64,000 nt of DNA from Hyphomicrobiales bacterium (GCA_900467745.1 UBQW01000010.1:62001-126000), one strand, 5' to 3'. Shown: positions 7,374 through 16,949, counted from the first letter of the stretch. Numbers and translations: made by a program. The notes: generated from the sequence alone by a model not told the origin.

Positions 7374-9101
7374 ATGTCCATTCTTCAAACTCTAGCATCC
7401 AGAAGCGGGCGGCTCGTCAGCCTGGAATTCGGCTCTCGCGATGGTGGCAAGCGCCTGGTAAAGCCACGCCGCAAGGCGCCCACGCCGAGATCGCGCCTGG
7501 CGATATTGGGCACCGTGCTTGTGCTTGCCTACGGCGTCATCGGCGGCAAGCTCATCTATTACGGCGTGCACGGCGACAACTCCACCTCCGCCATCCTGCC
7601 CAAGCCTTCGTCGGTCGCATCGCGCCCCGATATCCTGGATCGCAACGGAGAGCTGCTTGCGACCGATATCCGCACCGTGTCGATGTTCGCCGAACCGATC
7701 AAGATCGTCGACGTCGATGATGCCGTCGAAAAGCTCGCCACCGTTTTTCCCGATCTCGACAAGCGCTCGACATTTCAAAAACTCTCCAACCGTCATTCGC
7801 ACTTCGCTTGGCTGAAGCGCCAGCTGAGCCCCAAGCAGCAGAGCGAAGTGCTGAAGCTCGGCATTCCCGCCATCGGCTTCCGCCCCGAAGTAAAGCGCTT
7901 CTATCCGGGCGGCCGCACCGCCGCGCATATCCTCGGCTATGTCGATATCGACAATCACGGGGTCAGCGGCATGGAGAAATATCTCGACGACCAGGGCCTC
8001 TCCGCACTCGCCTCGACGGGCCTCACAATCGCCGGCAGCCTGGAACCGGTGAAGCTCTCCATCGATATCCGCGCGCAGAACGCCGTGCACGACGTGGTGG
8101 CCGATGCGATCGGCCGGTATCAGGCGCAATCGGCCGGAGCCGTTATCCTTGATATCTACACCGGCGAGGTGCTCGCCATGGCTTCCGCGCCGGACTTCGA
8201 TCCGAACGATCCGCAAGCAGATGGCGACAAAGGCTGGCTCAACCGGATGTCGAATGGTACCGACGAGATGGGCTCCGTCTTCAAGACCTTCTCGATCGCA
8301 ATGGCGATCGACACTGGGAAGATCAAGCTGTCCGATACGTTCGACGCCAGCACACCTCTCCATTACGGCGGCTTCACGATCCACGACGACCGCGACGTGC
8401 CACGGCGCGTGTTGTCGATCCCCGAAATCTTCCGTTACTCGTCAAACGTCGGCACCGCCAAGATGATGGATGTCGTCGGCATGGATATTCAGAAAGACTA
8501 TCTGACCCGCTTCGGCCTGCTCTCGAAGATGCAAACGGAGCTCCCGGAGGTAAAAGCGCCGAGCCAGCCGAGGGTCTGGAAGAAGATCAACTCCCTCACC
8601 GCCGCCTTCGGCCACGGCGTTGCCACGACGCCGATGCAGACGGCAGTCGCCGGCGCGGCTCTTCTGGATGGCGGCGAACTGATCGAGCCGACCTTCCTGC
8701 CGCGCACGCGCGAAGAGGCTGCGAAGACCGAGCAAGCCGTCGTCAAGAAGAGCACCAGCGACACCATCCGATATCTCTTCAAGCTGAACGGCGAGCAGGG
8801 CACAGGGCGAACCGCCGATGTCCCCGGCTTCCATGTCGGCGGCAAGACCGGGACGGCCAACAAGGTTATCCACGGCGTCTATTCACACAAGCTGAGCTTC
8901 AACTCTTTCCTCGCGGGTTTCCCGATGCAAAACCCGCGATACGTGGTTTTGTCATTCGTCGATCAACCGCTGACGGGTTTGCAAAACCTCAACTTCGCCG
9001 CCCAAACCGCAGCACCGATGGTGGCCGATATCGTCAAGCGGGTCGGGCCGATACTGGGCGTTCAGCCGGATTTCGGACAGAACCTGTTGGTCGGCTACTG
9101 A
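7374..9101 (+). CDS. FtsI/PBP3-like peptidoglycan D,D-transpeptidase (penicillin-binding protein)
   Basis: A 575-residue class B penicillin-binding protein: basic cytoplasmic N-terminus, one membrane anchor at about residues 42-64, a PBP dimerisation domain starting RPDILDRNGELLATD (about 84-240), and a transpeptidase domain. The active-site motifs are complete: S301-V-F-K304 (canonical STFK), S356-S-N358 and K491-T-G493. It would crosslink septal or lateral-wall peptidoglycan in the periplasm. The main ftsI normally sits in the dcw division cluster, so this isolated copy between putA and a hydrolase is probably an additional paralogue. A start further upstream is not supported; the ribosome-binding site before ATG 7374 is weak. 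Confidence 0.88.
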   Translation: MSILQTLASRSGRLVSLEFGSRDGGKRLVKPRRKAPTPRSRLAILGTVLVLAYGVIGGKLIYYGVHGDNSTSAILPKPSSVASRPDILDRNGELLATDIRTVSMFAEPIKIVDVDDAVEKLATVFPDLDKRSTFQKLSNRHSHFAWLKRQLSPKQQSEVLKLGIPAIGFRPEVKRFYPGGRTAAHILGYVDIDNHGVSGMEKYLDDQGLSALASTGLTIAGSLEPVKLSIDIRAQNAVHDVVADAIGRYQAQSAGAVILDIYTGEVLAMASAPDFDPNDPQADGDKGWLNRMSNGTDEMGSVFKTFSIAMAIDTGKIKLSDTFDASTPLHYGGFTIHDDRDVPRRVLSIPEIFRYSSNVGTAKMMDVVGMDIQKDYLTRFGLLSKMQTELPEVKAPSQPRVWKKINSLTAAFGHGVATTPMQTAVAGAALLDGGELIEPTFLPRTREEAAKTEQAVVKKSTSDTIRYLFKLNGEQGTGRTADVPGFHVGGKTGTANKVIHGVYSHKLSFNSFLAGFPMQNPRYVVLSFVDQPLTGLQNLNFAAQTAAPMVADIVKRVGPILGVQPDFGQNLLVGY

Positions 9102-9123
9102 TCGGATGCACTACGCTCCGATC
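9100..9123. terminator. Possible bidirectional stem-loop between convergent genes
   Basis: GATCGGA and TCCGATC form a 7-bp stem with a 10-nt loop starting inside the transpeptidase stop codon and preceding the end of the convergent hydrolase gene. No strong T-run is present, so the terminator reading is weak. Confidence 0.3.
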
Positions 9124-9159
9124 GCCAGTATGGGCGGTCGGAAGCCTCTTTGGCAGCGC

Positions 9160-10047
9160 CTAGACCAGATATTTCTTGAACCAGGCCACAGTCCGTTCCC
9201 AGGCGAGCTTGGCGGCGGCTTCGTCGTAGCGCGGGGTCGAGTCGTTGTGAAAGCCGTGGTTCACACCGGGATAGACATAGGCCTCGTAGACTTTCTTGTC
9301 CGCCTTGAGCGCCGCCTCATAGGCCGGCCAGCCGTCGGTGATGCCCTTGTCGAGTTCGGCGTAGTGGAGAAGCAGCGGCGCCTTGATGCGCGCGACGCTG
9401 TCGGCAGTTGGCTGACGGCCGTAAAACGGCACGGCGGCACCAAGTTCCGGATAGGCAACGGCTGCGGCATTGGCGACGCCGCCACCGTAGCAGAAGCCGG
9501 TAATGCCGACCTTGCCTGTGGTCAGGTCGCTCTTCATCAGAAACTCGATCGCGGCAAAGAAGTCGTTCATCAGCTTCTGCGGATCGACCGTCTGCTGCAG
9601 TTCGCGGCCCTTCTCATCATTCCCCGGATAGCCACCAACCGACGTCAGGCCATCGGGGGCCAGCGCAATGAAGCCGGCCTTGGCAACGCGGCGCGCAACG
9701 TCTTCGATATAGGGGTTGAGCCCCCGGTTTTCATGCACGACAACAACGCCCGGCACCTTCCCCTCGGCCTTCGCCGGGCGAACGAGATAGCCGCGCACAA
9801 CTCCATTTCCGTTCGGCGAGGGATAGGTGATGTATTCGGCGATGATATCGGGGTCGGTGAACTCCACCTGCGTCGCTAAGGCATAGTTCGGGCTCATCGA
9901 GGAGAGGATCGCGGCGGCGGTCAGGCCACCGACGGCGAATTTGCTCGCTCGGTCGAGGAATTCGCGTTTGGTGATCCTGCCATGCGCATAATAATCGTAG
10001 AGTTCGAGCAGTTCCTGGGGGAAGTCCTTCGCGGTCAGCCGATTCAT
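9160..10047 (-). CDS. Dienelactone hydrolase family protein, exported type
   Basis: A 295-residue alpha/beta hydrolase. After an N-terminal 45-residue segment ([20 protein letters not shown], ending in Ala-rich sequence like a signal or tether), the catalytic domain shows [14 protein letters not shown], the nucleophile elbow GFCYGG with Cys186, the acid in LLLHYAELD and the histidine in VNHGFHND, i.e. the Cys-Asp-His triad of dienelactone hydrolase. Members of this lineage are usually annotated as carboxymethylenebutenolidase homologues; the true substrate is unknown. ATG 10047 is chosen for the GGAGGATCA ribosome-binding site directly upstream. It lies 85 bp after the MFS gene and could be the last gene of that operon. 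Confidence 0.85.
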   Translation of the reverse strand: MNRLTAKDFPQELLELYDYYAHGRITKREFLDRASKFAVGGLTAAAILSSMSPNYALATQVEFTDPDIIAEYITYPSPNGNGVVRGYLVRPAKAEGKVPGVVVVHENRGLNPYIEDVARRVAKAGFIALAPDGLTSVGGYPGNDEKGRELQQTVDPQKLMNDFFAAIEFLMKSDLTTGKVGITGFCYGGGVANAAAVAYPELGAAVPFYGRQPTADSVARIKAPLLLHYAELDKGITDGWPAYEAALKADKKVYEAYVYPGVNHGFHNDSTPRYDEAAAKLAWERTVAWFKKYLV

Positions 10048-10132
10048 GATTGATCCTCCATCCATCCGTTTCGGCGGCAATACTACACGACCGTTTCCGC
10101 TCGTCAGTTCAACATTGCGCTACCAGCGGGGC

Positions 10133-11332
10133 TCAGCGACGCCCCAGCCGATCGAAATACAAGAGCATCGCCAGCCCGATCACGCCGGCAAGCGCGCCGA
10201 TGAAGGCCGTGCCGGAGTAGCTGCTGACTGCGGTGCCGATGGCAAAGAGCAATGCGCTGAGGCCGGCGCTGATGAAGATGTTGACGGAGATGAGCGCGCT
10301 GCCCAATCCCGGACGCTCGGCGATCAGGTCCTGCAGATAGGTGATCGGGATGCTGATCAGCGCAGCCGCGCCAATGCCGCTGATCAGGGTGAGTGAGTAG
10401 ACATGCCAGGGTGCTGAGGCGAAACCGAGCAGCGTGAGATAGACGACATAGATGCTCGCGCCGATCGCGAGCGCCGTCACATGGCTCATGATCCTTTGCG
10501 CCCGCCCCCAGACGATGATGAAGACGACTTCGAGGAAGGCGACAATGCCGATGAGGATGCCGAGATCGGCGACCGTCCCATGCGCCGCTCCGGTGACGAT
10601 CAGCGGCAGGATGGCGCCGTTGATGTGCAGCGTCGAGCTGATGAGCGCGATGGCGATGACCCGGACAAGCACCGGTGGTGAAACGACCTCGCCCAGCGCC
10701 GCGAGATGGGAAAGATGGCGGCTCGCGGCCTTGTCGGTCCCCGCCTGGCGCGGCAGGAAGATGGCGATGAGGCCAAAGCAGACGGCGCAGCCGATGCCGG
10801 CGAACAGATAGGCCGGCAGCATGCTTGGCGACCGGGCGAGCAACACGCCAGTCAGGCCGGGAACCAGAACCCAGGAGAGCGACATCATCGCGCGCACACC
10901 GGAGTTGACCCTGGCGACGTCGTCGCGCGACATGCCGGTTGTCCTTCGGCGGACATTGCCGAAGAGCAGCGAATTCAGCGAGCCATAGACCGGCAGGAGC
11001 AGTAGAGTGCTGACCACGAAGGTCGCCTGATGCGGCAGAATGTAGATCGCACCATAGCCGAGCACGCCAAAGATTGCAGTCGCCAGCATCATGCTACGGT
11101 ATTCGCCGAGCCGGTCCGCCAGATTGCCGAGCAGGATGCTGACGGTAACGTTGACAGCCGCGGCGGAAAAAATCAGCGCGGAGTAGAGTCCGTTACTCAA
11201 GCCCAGTTCGCGGATGCCGACGACGGATTGATAGGGAGAGGTGGCGGCACTCGCGACGCCGAACATAAAGAGGGCGAGCATGCTCACCCGGATGGTCGGG
11301 TCGCGGAAGACGGCGGGAAGAAAGCGGGTCAT
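10133..11332 (-). CDS. MFS transporter, possibly sugar-efflux (SET) type
   Basis: A 399-residue protein with about 12 hydrophobic segments and a Major Facilitator loop 2-3 signature, GNLADRLGEYRSMM. The pattern of an early YQSVVG helix, SNGLYSALIFSAAAVN and a late PITYLQDLIAERPGLGSAL resembles sugar-efflux (SetA-like) carriers, but I would not fix substrate or direction. It follows the M81 peptidase by 101 bp in a run of same-strand genes beginning with the RidA/RpiR pair, so it may move the substrate or product of that pathway across the inner membrane. Confidence 0.75.
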   Translation of the reverse strand: MTRFLPAVFRDPTIRVSMLALFMFGVASAATSPYQSVVGIRELGLSNGLYSALIFSAAAVNVTVSILLGNLADRLGEYRSMMLATAIFGVLGYGAIYILPHQATFVVSTLLLLPVYGSLNSLLFGNVRRRTTGMSRDDVARVNSGVRAMMSLSWVLVPGLTGVLLARSPSMLPAYLFAGIGCAVCFGLIAIFLPRQAGTDKAASRHLSHLAALGEVVSPPVLVRVIAIALISSTLHINGAILPLIVTGAAHGTVADLGILIGIVAFLEVVFIIVWGRAQRIMSHVTALAIGASIYVVYLTLLGFASAPWHVYSLTLISGIGAAALISIPITYLQDLIAERPGLGSALISVNIFISAGLSALLFAIGTAVSSYSGTAFIGALAGVIGLAMLLYFDRLGRR

Positions 11333-11433
11333 GTTCGAATTCGTGGCGGTGGCGGCTGACGCCCGTCTTGGGCGAGCGCGGCCTGGCGGGTCCGGTATAA
11401 AACCGAAACCGCCAGGCTGTCAGTTATTTTCTA

Positions 11434-12870
11434 TCAGTCGGTCCAGCGCGCCGAGAAGCGCGCTTGCGGGATATAGCTGAAATCGCGATCGAACGGGAAT
11501 GCAGGCCGCGCGCGGCGGTTGCTGGTGAGCCCCTCGATATCCTGGTTCACCACACCCTGCGTCAGCGCCATCAGGTTCGGATTGGCGATCGGAGCGAGTT
11601 CCGGTGAGAGGTAGCCGGATTTGACGACCAGGAGCCGTACGGCCTTCGGATCAAGCCCGAGCAGGGTGAAGTCGGCGATGTTGTGATACGGCCGGCGGCG
11701 GGCAGCTAGCACGACGGTGATCCCGCCAACGCGCACGACCGCCTGGCGCTCGGCGGCCACGTCCGTATCGGACAGCAGCACCACCTCCGCCTGCACCTTG
11801 GCCGGCGTGCTCGACCCATCGAGGCTGCCGCCGATGGTCAGAGCCAACGTGGCGCCCTGACCGGCGGCAAAGCAGGCCTCGACAGCGGGACGATCCGTAA
11901 TCCCCGCGATCAGTGCGCCATCGAAGCCGCGCGCGATCAGCGCGTTCAGCACGTCAGCGCGGTCGCCGACGCCGCCACCCGTCGGGTTGTCGGCGGAATC
12001 GGCGAGAATGACCGGCGAGGTCTCGGCCTTCTCGGCGATATCAAGCATCTCCGCCAACGGCCCGGTGACGGGACCGAAGCGGAAATCTTCGCGTGCGTTC
12101 CAATAGGAAAGCGCGATCTCTTCCGCAGCCTTGGCCGCCGCACCCTTGCTAGTCGCGGTGATGACCGCGCAGGCGGTCGCGCGTGGTTCGTCGGCCCAGA
12201 CGTAACCGACCATCAGATTGGCATCGAGAACGCCTGCACGCTGATCGAAGACCGGCAGCGCCTCATAAAGCGCCTTCGCCGGCTGGTCTTCCGTCGATGT
12301 GCGCTCGCCAGGCCAGAGAACCGGCACCGGAGCCCAGGCAACGCCGGGACGCGTGCCGCTCTTCAAGGCATCGACCAGCATCGACCACGCCCGCACCATG
12401 GTTTCACGCACATCGATATGTGGCGCGGTCCTGTAGCCGGCGAAGATGTCGAGCTGATCGATGATCTTCTGGCTGACATTGCCGTGCAGGTCATAGCTCG
12501 CAGCAACGACGACATCGGGTCCGACAACAGCGCGCGCGGCCGAAATCCAATCGCCCTCGGCGTCGTCCATGCCCTCGACATTCATCGCGCCATGCATGGC
12601 AAGATAGAGCCCATCGAGCGGCAAGGCCGCCTTCAGGAGAGCGAGAAACTCGCTCTTGAAAGCTTCGTAGGCGACGCGGGAGACCGGACCTCCAGGCACG
12701 GCGCGCGCATGAAGCAGTGGCAGATGCTCGAAGCCATCAGCCTTCAGAAAGTTGAAATACTCGGCCCCCAAAAGGTCCGCGCCCTTGAGGACGCGAAAAT
12801 CCTCGACGGCCATCAGCACCGGCGAATAGGTACTGCACTCGGTATGAATTCCGCCAACAGCGATCCGCAT
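11434..12870 (-). CDS. M81-family metallopeptidase (MlrC-like), copy 1
   Basis: A 478-residue cytoplasmic protein of the MlrC family, named after the enzyme for the last step of microcystin degradation; most homologues have unknown substrates. The N-terminal half (DUF1485) starts MRIAVGGIHTECSTYSP and contains the metal-site motifs MHGAMNVEGMDDAEGDW and SYDLHGN; the C-terminal MlrC domain contains ADSADNPTGGGVGDR. It sits 10 bp downstream of the GH20 gene and is almost certainly cotranscribed with it. A second M81 gene is encoded 4.7 kb away on the other strand. The pairing with a hexosaminidase suggests a glycosylated or modified peptide or amino-acid substrate (inference). Confidence 0.9.
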   Translation of the reverse strand: MRIAVGGIHTECSTYSPVLMAVEDFRVLKGADLLGAEYFNFLKADGFEHLPLLHARAVPGGPVSRVAYEAFKSEFLALLKAALPLDGLYLAMHGAMNVEGMDDAEGDWISAARAVVGPDVVVAASYDLHGNVSQKIIDQLDIFAGYRTAPHIDVRETMVRAWSMLVDALKSGTRPGVAWAPVPVLWPGERTSTEDQPAKALYEALPVFDQRAGVLDANLMVGYVWADEPRATACAVITATSKGAAAKAAEEIALSYWNAREDFRFGPVTGPLAEMLDIAEKAETSPVILADSADNPTGGGVGDRADVLNALIARGFDGALIAGITDRPAVEACFAAGQGATLALTIGGSLDGSSTPAKVQAEVVLLSDTDVAAERQAVVRVGGITVVLAARRRPYHNIADFTLLGLDPKAVRLLVVKSGYLSPELAPIANPNLMALTQGVVNQDIEGLTSNRRARPAFPFDRDFSYIPQARFSARWTD

Positions 12871-12880
12871 CGTCAGCTCC

Positions 12881-14800
12881 TTAGAGTTTCGGGCTCAGCG
12901 GCACGATGGCCGAGAAGCGATCCCAGTTCTTCTTCGCCTTCGGTGTCCAGGCGGCCTCGGCAATGGCCGGCAGGCGCGGGAAGACGAGACGGTTGAAATA
13001 GCCGCGCGACAGGAAGTGCTCGGACCAGATGCAGGCCTGAACGCCCTTCATCCTGTCCTTCAGCTCTTCGGGGAAATCGCCTTCGGCTTCATAACCATAG
13101 GTGTGGGCCGGCGGCACCGTGCCCGCCCAGCTGGCGCCGGGTTCCTGGAAGGCCTCGGCCTGCACCATATCAAGATAATAGGCCTGGCCGGGGGTCATGA
13201 CCACCTCGTAGCCTTCCCTGGCGAGCTCGATGCCAACCTGCGGGTTCTCCCAGGCCATCAGCAGCGTATCCTTGGCCGCGACGCCGCCGCCATGGGCGAC
13301 CTCGTTCCAGCCCGCAAGCTTGCGCCCGCGCGCCGTCAGCATCTCCTTGACGCGCTTCAGGAAGTAGGATTGCAGCGCGAAGGTGCCCTCGATGCCTTCC
13401 TGCTCCATCAGTTTCTTGGCAAGCGGCGACGCCAGCCAGGAACCGTTCGCCACCTCGTCGCCGCCAATATGCAGATACTTCGACGGGAAGAGCTCGACCA
13501 TCTCGTCAAGCACCTTTTCGAGGAAGGTGTAGGTCAGCGGAATGGCGGGGTTCAGCGCATTGTTCGGATAGCCCTGGACAGAATGATAGCTGTCCGGTGC
13601 TTCCTGTCCGTCGGTCAGCTCCGGCAGCGCCACCAGCGTCGCCGTGCTGTGGCCAGGGATATCGATCTCGGGAACGACCTCGACGCTCAACGCCAGTGCG
13701 TGGGCGACGATCTCGCGGACATCGTCCTGCGAATAGAAACCGCCGACCGGCTCCGCGCCATTGCCGAGCTGCGGCAGAAGCGGTGCGTCCGGTCCGCGCA
13801 GCACGCCAGTGGTCGTGAGCTCCGGATAGGCCTTGATCTCCAGGCGCCAGGCTTCGTCATCGGTCAGGTGCCAATGGAAGATATTGAGTTTCAGCCATGC
13901 CAGAATGTCGACAAGCCGCTTGATATCGGCTGCCGGATAGAACTGTCGCGAGACGTCGAGATGGCAGCCGCGCCAGCTATAGCGCGGCTTGTCGACGATG
14001 GTGCCCGAGATCGGGAAACGGAATGTACCGGGGCGGCTGCGCGCGCCCTCGAGCAGCTGCGCAAGCGACGTCAGGCCATACTGGCGACCGGCGGCGTCCG
14101 CATAGGCAAGCGTGATTTCGTCGGCCGAGAAGGTGAGCTTGTAGCCCTCGGCAGGAATCGCGGCATCGGCGGCGAAACGCAGCGCGCGGCCCTGCGGCGA
14201 CGGCTGCAGATTGAACGGGGCATGCGCGCTTTCGAAGAGGCGACGTACCAGCGAGGTGACCGTGGACATGGCGCGCAGATCATCCGAGGAAGCGCCGGCC
14301 GCGGGATAGAGCACGACTGGAAAGCCATCGCCGGGCTTGGCGTCGATTTCGGCCGGCCACGGCTGGAGCGCGAAAGGCAGGTCGAGCTTGCCTTGCGGCA
14401 GCAGCACCGGCGGCGGCTCGCTGACGCGGCCCTCCAGGAGGAGATCGGACACGGCGACCGCGACGTGGCTGCCATCGGCAAGCGTCACGTAGGCCGACTT
14501 GGCGCCATCGGTGCAGTGCTTGGCCGGGCGGTGCAGACCGCTCACGGTAAAGGTCCAGCCTACACCCGGCGCGATGGAATGGCCTGTTGGTGGCGCGAAC
14601 TCATGGAAATTGGCGTTGCGGCGCAGGAAGGTCGCGTTCTCGCAAGCCTTCTTGTCAATCACCCGTGTCAGCGACGTATAGACGATCTTGAAATCCGTAA
14701 GCGGCGCATCCGACAGATTAAAAAGGGTAAAGGTGAAGCGACCATTTGGACCGCCGTCCGGCTGCCAGCAGCTCTCCAGACGATAAGGGGCCGTGTCCAT
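12881..14800 (-). CDS. Beta-N-acetylhexosaminidase, GH20, apparently cytoplasmic
   Basis: A 639-residue glycoside hydrolase family 20 enzyme that releases terminal GlcNAc/GalNAc by substrate-assisted catalysis. Order: an N-terminal all-beta domain (FTFTLFNLSDAPLTDFKIVY, a carbohydrate-binding-like fold), the GH20b alpha/beta domain, then the TIM barrel with RGCHLDVSRQFYP, KLNIFHWHLTDDEAWRLEIK and HIGGDEV, where D448-E449 is the catalytic pair. A late W-rich segment (WAGTVPPAHTYGYE) lines the GlcNAc pocket. No signal peptide is visible at MDTAPYRLESCW, so its substrate must be imported first. It lies in an operon with an SDR, an RpiR regulator and an M81 peptidase. Confidence 0.93.
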   Translation of the reverse strand: MDTAPYRLESCWQPDGGPNGRFTFTLFNLSDAPLTDFKIVYTSLTRVIDKKACENATFLRRNANFHEFAPPTGHSIAPGVGWTFTVSGLHRPAKHCTDGAKSAYVTLADGSHVAVAVSDLLLEGRVSEPPPVLLPQGKLDLPFALQPWPAEIDAKPGDGFPVVLYPAAGASSDDLRAMSTVTSLVRRLFESAHAPFNLQPSPQGRALRFAADAAIPAEGYKLTFSADEITLAYADAAGRQYGLTSLAQLLEGARSRPGTFRFPISGTIVDKPRYSWRGCHLDVSRQFYPAADIKRLVDILAWLKLNIFHWHLTDDEAWRLEIKAYPELTTTGVLRGPDAPLLPQLGNGAEPVGGFYSQDDVREIVAHALALSVEVVPEIDIPGHSTATLVALPELTDGQEAPDSYHSVQGYPNNALNPAIPLTYTFLEKVLDEMVELFPSKYLHIGGDEVANGSWLASPLAKKLMEQEGIEGTFALQSYFLKRVKEMLTARGRKLAGWNEVAHGGGVAAKDTLLMAWENPQVGIELAREGYEVVMTPGQAYYLDMVQAEAFQEPGASWAGTVPPAHTYGYEAEGDFPEELKDRMKGVQACIWSEHFLSRGYFNRLVFPRLPAIAEAAWTPKAKKNWDRFSAIVPLSPKL

Positions 14801-14829
14801 AACTGTTCCTCTCAGTATTCTTTTTTTGA

Positions 14830-15606
14830 TCAGTAGTCAGCGGATTGGGAGAAGGTGCGGGCAAGTTCCGCTTGGCCCGCGGTAAGGCCGCAATCGACGG
14901 GCAGGCAGACACCGGTGATGCCATTGGCCTGCGCGCTTGCCAGGAAGCCGACCGCATTGGCGACGTCTTTCGGATCGACGACGCGCTGCAGCGGATACCA
15001 GCGGCGGGCTTCCTCGAAGACATTGGGATTGGCGGCGGCGCGGGCTTCCCAGGCCTGCGTGCGTACCGTGCCCGGCGCAATCGCGTTCGAGCGGATGCCG
15101 AACTTGCCGTATTCGACGGCGACCAGCTTGGTGAAATGCAAAAGGCCGGCCTTGGCGGCACTATAGGCCGGATGGCCGAAGACGTGCATGCCGTTGACGG
15201 AGGCGATGTTGACCACCGAGCCCTGCGTCACCTTCAGGAGATCGGCGACGGCGCTGAAGCAGAGGAACGGCGCTTCGAGGTTGAGCGCGCTATCTGCGCG
15301 CCAATCCTCCGGCTTCGTCGACTGCAGGCTGACGGCGCGCGCGGCACCCGCATTGTTGACCAGCGTCTTCAGCGCACCGAGCGACGCGGCGGTCTTCGCC
15401 ATTTCGGCAACGCTATGCTCGCTCGTCACATCGCAGCTGACGGCGGCGAAGCGCTCAGCCGAACCCAGCGCACGCGCGGCCTTTTCGGCGGCGGCGCCGT
15501 CAATGTCGACAAGCAGGACGACGTCGTGGTCATCCGCGAGCCGGTTGGCGATGGCACGGCCGATATCGCCCGCAGCACCGGTCACGATCGCTACCGATTT
15601 TGTCAT
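14830..15606 (-). CDS. SDR-family NAD(P)-dependent oxidoreductase
   Basis: A 258-residue classical short-chain dehydrogenase: VTGAAGDIGRAIA (cofactor glycines), an acidic residue after strand 2 (LLVDIDG, favouring NAD), NNAG, the catalytic Ser in NIASVNG, YSAAK (Tyr-x-x-x-Lys) and the PGTVRT loop. It ends 29 bp before the GH20 start and begins 27 bp after the RpiR gene, so it is an operon member. It probably oxidises a sugar or hydroxy-acid intermediate of the pathway; the substrate is not deducible. Confidence 0.92.
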   Translation of the reverse strand: MTKSVAIVTGAAGDIGRAIANRLADDHDVVLLVDIDGAAAEKAARALGSAERFAAVSCDVTSEHSVAEMAKTAASLGALKTLVNNAGAARAVSLQSTKPEDWRADSALNLEAPFLCFSAVADLLKVTQGSVVNIASVNGMHVFGHPAYSAAKAGLLHFTKLVAVEYGKFGIRSNAIAPGTVRTQAWEARAAANPNVFEEARRWYPLQRVVDPKDVANAVGFLASAQANGITGVCLPVDCGLTAGQAELARTFSQSADY

Positions 15607-15633
15607 TTCAAGTCCTTTCCTGACATGAAATCC

Positions 15634-16494
15634 TCAGTCCCCGAGCAGCTGACGGTCATCGCCGTCACGGTGGGCAACGAGTTGTTGTTTGATGCGTCGA
15701 AGGGTGACCGCCGCCTGCGGGATGTTGTAGGCGACGAGACTGGCCAGGATGTCGACAGCGGCCAGATAGGCGATGCGCGTCGAGGTCGGCCGGAAGATGT
15801 TGTTGCCTTCGGCAAGATCGATCGGGATGACGATGTCCGCGGCCTTGGCGACGAGGCTATCGGCCTGCGTCAGGGCGATGGTCGTGACGCCGGTCTCGCG
15901 GGCGAGCGTGAAGGAGCGGACCAGTTCGGTGTTGCGACCCGAAAACGACGAGCCGACGATGACATGCGTCGACTTCGCCGCTGCCGCCAGCATCAGCTGC
16001 ATGCCGTGATCGGAGCTCGCGGTCACATGTAGGCCGAAACGAAAAAGGCGGTTCTGCAGCTCGCTGGCAATCATCGAGGAATTGCCGCCCGAGCCGAAGG
16101 CATAGATCATCCCGGCCTTGGCGATCTTCTCTGCGGCCTGCTCGATGGCGGCAAGGTCAAGCGAGCGATGCAGCAGAAACAACGCATTTTGCGCCTTGGT
16201 GATGATGTCCTGGGCGACGTCACCGGGATCGCGGCTCTTCGGCTCGGGCCTGAGATAGCGCATCCCGACATAGGCCGTGCGCGCAAGCTGAACCTTGAAA
16301 TCGGAAAAGCTTTCGCAGCCGACACGGCGACAGAAGCGGGTTACCGTCGGCGGCGAGACATCTGCCTTCTCCGCCAGCTCGATGATCGAGGCGTTGACGG
16401 CGAATTCAAAGTCGTTGAGCAGAATATCCGCGATACGGGTTTCCGACGGCGAAAGCCGGGCCTTCTCTTCCTGCAATGTCGAGAAAATATCCAT
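15634..16494 (-). CDS. RpiR-family transcriptional regulator (HTH + SIS)
   Basis: A 286-residue regulator: N-terminal RpiR helix-turn-helix (about residues 1-77; LSPSETRIADILL, SPPTVTRFCRRVGCESFSDF) and a C-terminal SIS sugar-phosphate-binding domain (about 110-260; IYAFGSGGNSSMIA, IVGSSFSGRNTELV). Family members sense phosphosugars. It lies between the RidA gene (25 bp) and the SDR (27 bp) on the same strand and is the obvious local regulator of the GH20/M81 operon; the element at 16927-16949 is a candidate binding site. Confidence 0.93.
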   Translation of the reverse strand: MDIFSTLQEEKARLSPSETRIADILLNDFEFAVNASIIELAEKADVSPPTVTRFCRRVGCESFSDFKVQLARTAYVGMRYLRPEPKSRDPGDVAQDIITKAQNALFLLHRSLDLAAIEQAAEKIAKAGMIYAFGSGGNSSMIASELQNRLFRFGLHVTASSDHGMQLMLAAAAKSTHVIVGSSFSGRNTELVRSFTLARETGVTTIALTQADSLVAKAADIVIPIDLAEGNNIFRPTSTRIAYLAAVDILASLVAYNIPQAAVTLRRIKQQLVAHRDGDDRQLLGD

Positions 16495-16519
16495 GCCCGG
16501 CTCCCTTAGGTCTATCGCG

Positions 16520-16909
16520 CTATTTGTCTTTCGCTTTATACGCGACGCAATCGATTTCGACCTTGCAATCGACCATCATCGACGATTGCACACAGGCGCG
16601 TGCCGGCGGATGCTCGCCGAAATACTGTTGGTAGATGCCGTTGAAGGTCCAGAAATCGCGGGGATCGTCGAGCCACACGCCGCAGCGCACAACATGCTCA
16701 AGGCCGTAGCCGGCCTCTTCAAGGATCGCGATCACGTTCTGGATCGTCTTGTGCGTCTGCGCGACGATATTGCCGTCGATGATCTCGCCATTTTCCATGG
16801 CGACCTGGCCCGACACATAGAGCCAGCCGTCGGCTTCGACCGCACGGGCAAACGGCAGCGGCTTTCCGCCTGCGCCGGTCTGAACAGTGCCATAACGCTT
16901 GATGGACAT
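16520..16909 (-). CDS. RidA/YjgF-family protein (enamine/imine deaminase)
   Basis: A 129-residue RidA-fold protein (MSIKRYGTVQTGAGGKPLPF, LYVSGQVAMENGEI, TIQNVIAILEEAGYGLEHVV, and a Cys-rich end, VQSSMMVDCKVEIDCVAY). Canonical RidA hydrolyses reactive 2-aminoacrylate-type enamines released by PLP dehydratases. Here the residue following VQSS is not the canonical Arg, so it may belong to a subgroup with another small substrate. ATG at 16909 is chosen by alignment to family starts and the AGGATCGG ribosome-binding site. It is first in the minus-strand operon and divergent from the NTF2/M81/D-serine-dehydratase-like operon, whose PLP enzyme could generate its substrate. Confidence 0.88.
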   Translation of the reverse strand: MSIKRYGTVQTGAGGKPLPFARAVEADGWLYVSGQVAMENGEIIDGNIVAQTHKTIQNVIAILEEAGYGLEHVVRCGVWLDDPRDFWTFNGIYQQYFGEHPPARACVQSSMMVDCKVEIDCVAYKAKDK

Positions 16910-16926
16910 TGACCGATCCTTGCAAA

Positions 16927-16949
16927 TTATTTTCGTGATAAGTTGACAA
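16927..16949 (-). promoter_or_regulatory. Shared 23-nt promoter/operator element, copy A
   Basis: Read on the minus strand: TTGTC, 8 nt, then ACGAAAATAA, ending 17 bp before the RidA start codon. The same blocks, with the same 8-nt spacing and an internal AACTT shifted by 2 nt, occur at 25982-26004 before the Gfo/Idh gene. TTGTC could be part of a -35 box and the AT-rich block an RpiR operator. The recurrence is observed; the regulator is inferred. Confidence 0.55.

Noticed and set aside
13016..14836. 606-codon open frame on the plus strand across the GH20 gene
   Set aside because: Antisense shadow; the sense strand encodes a complete GH20 with its catalytic Asp-Glu pair.
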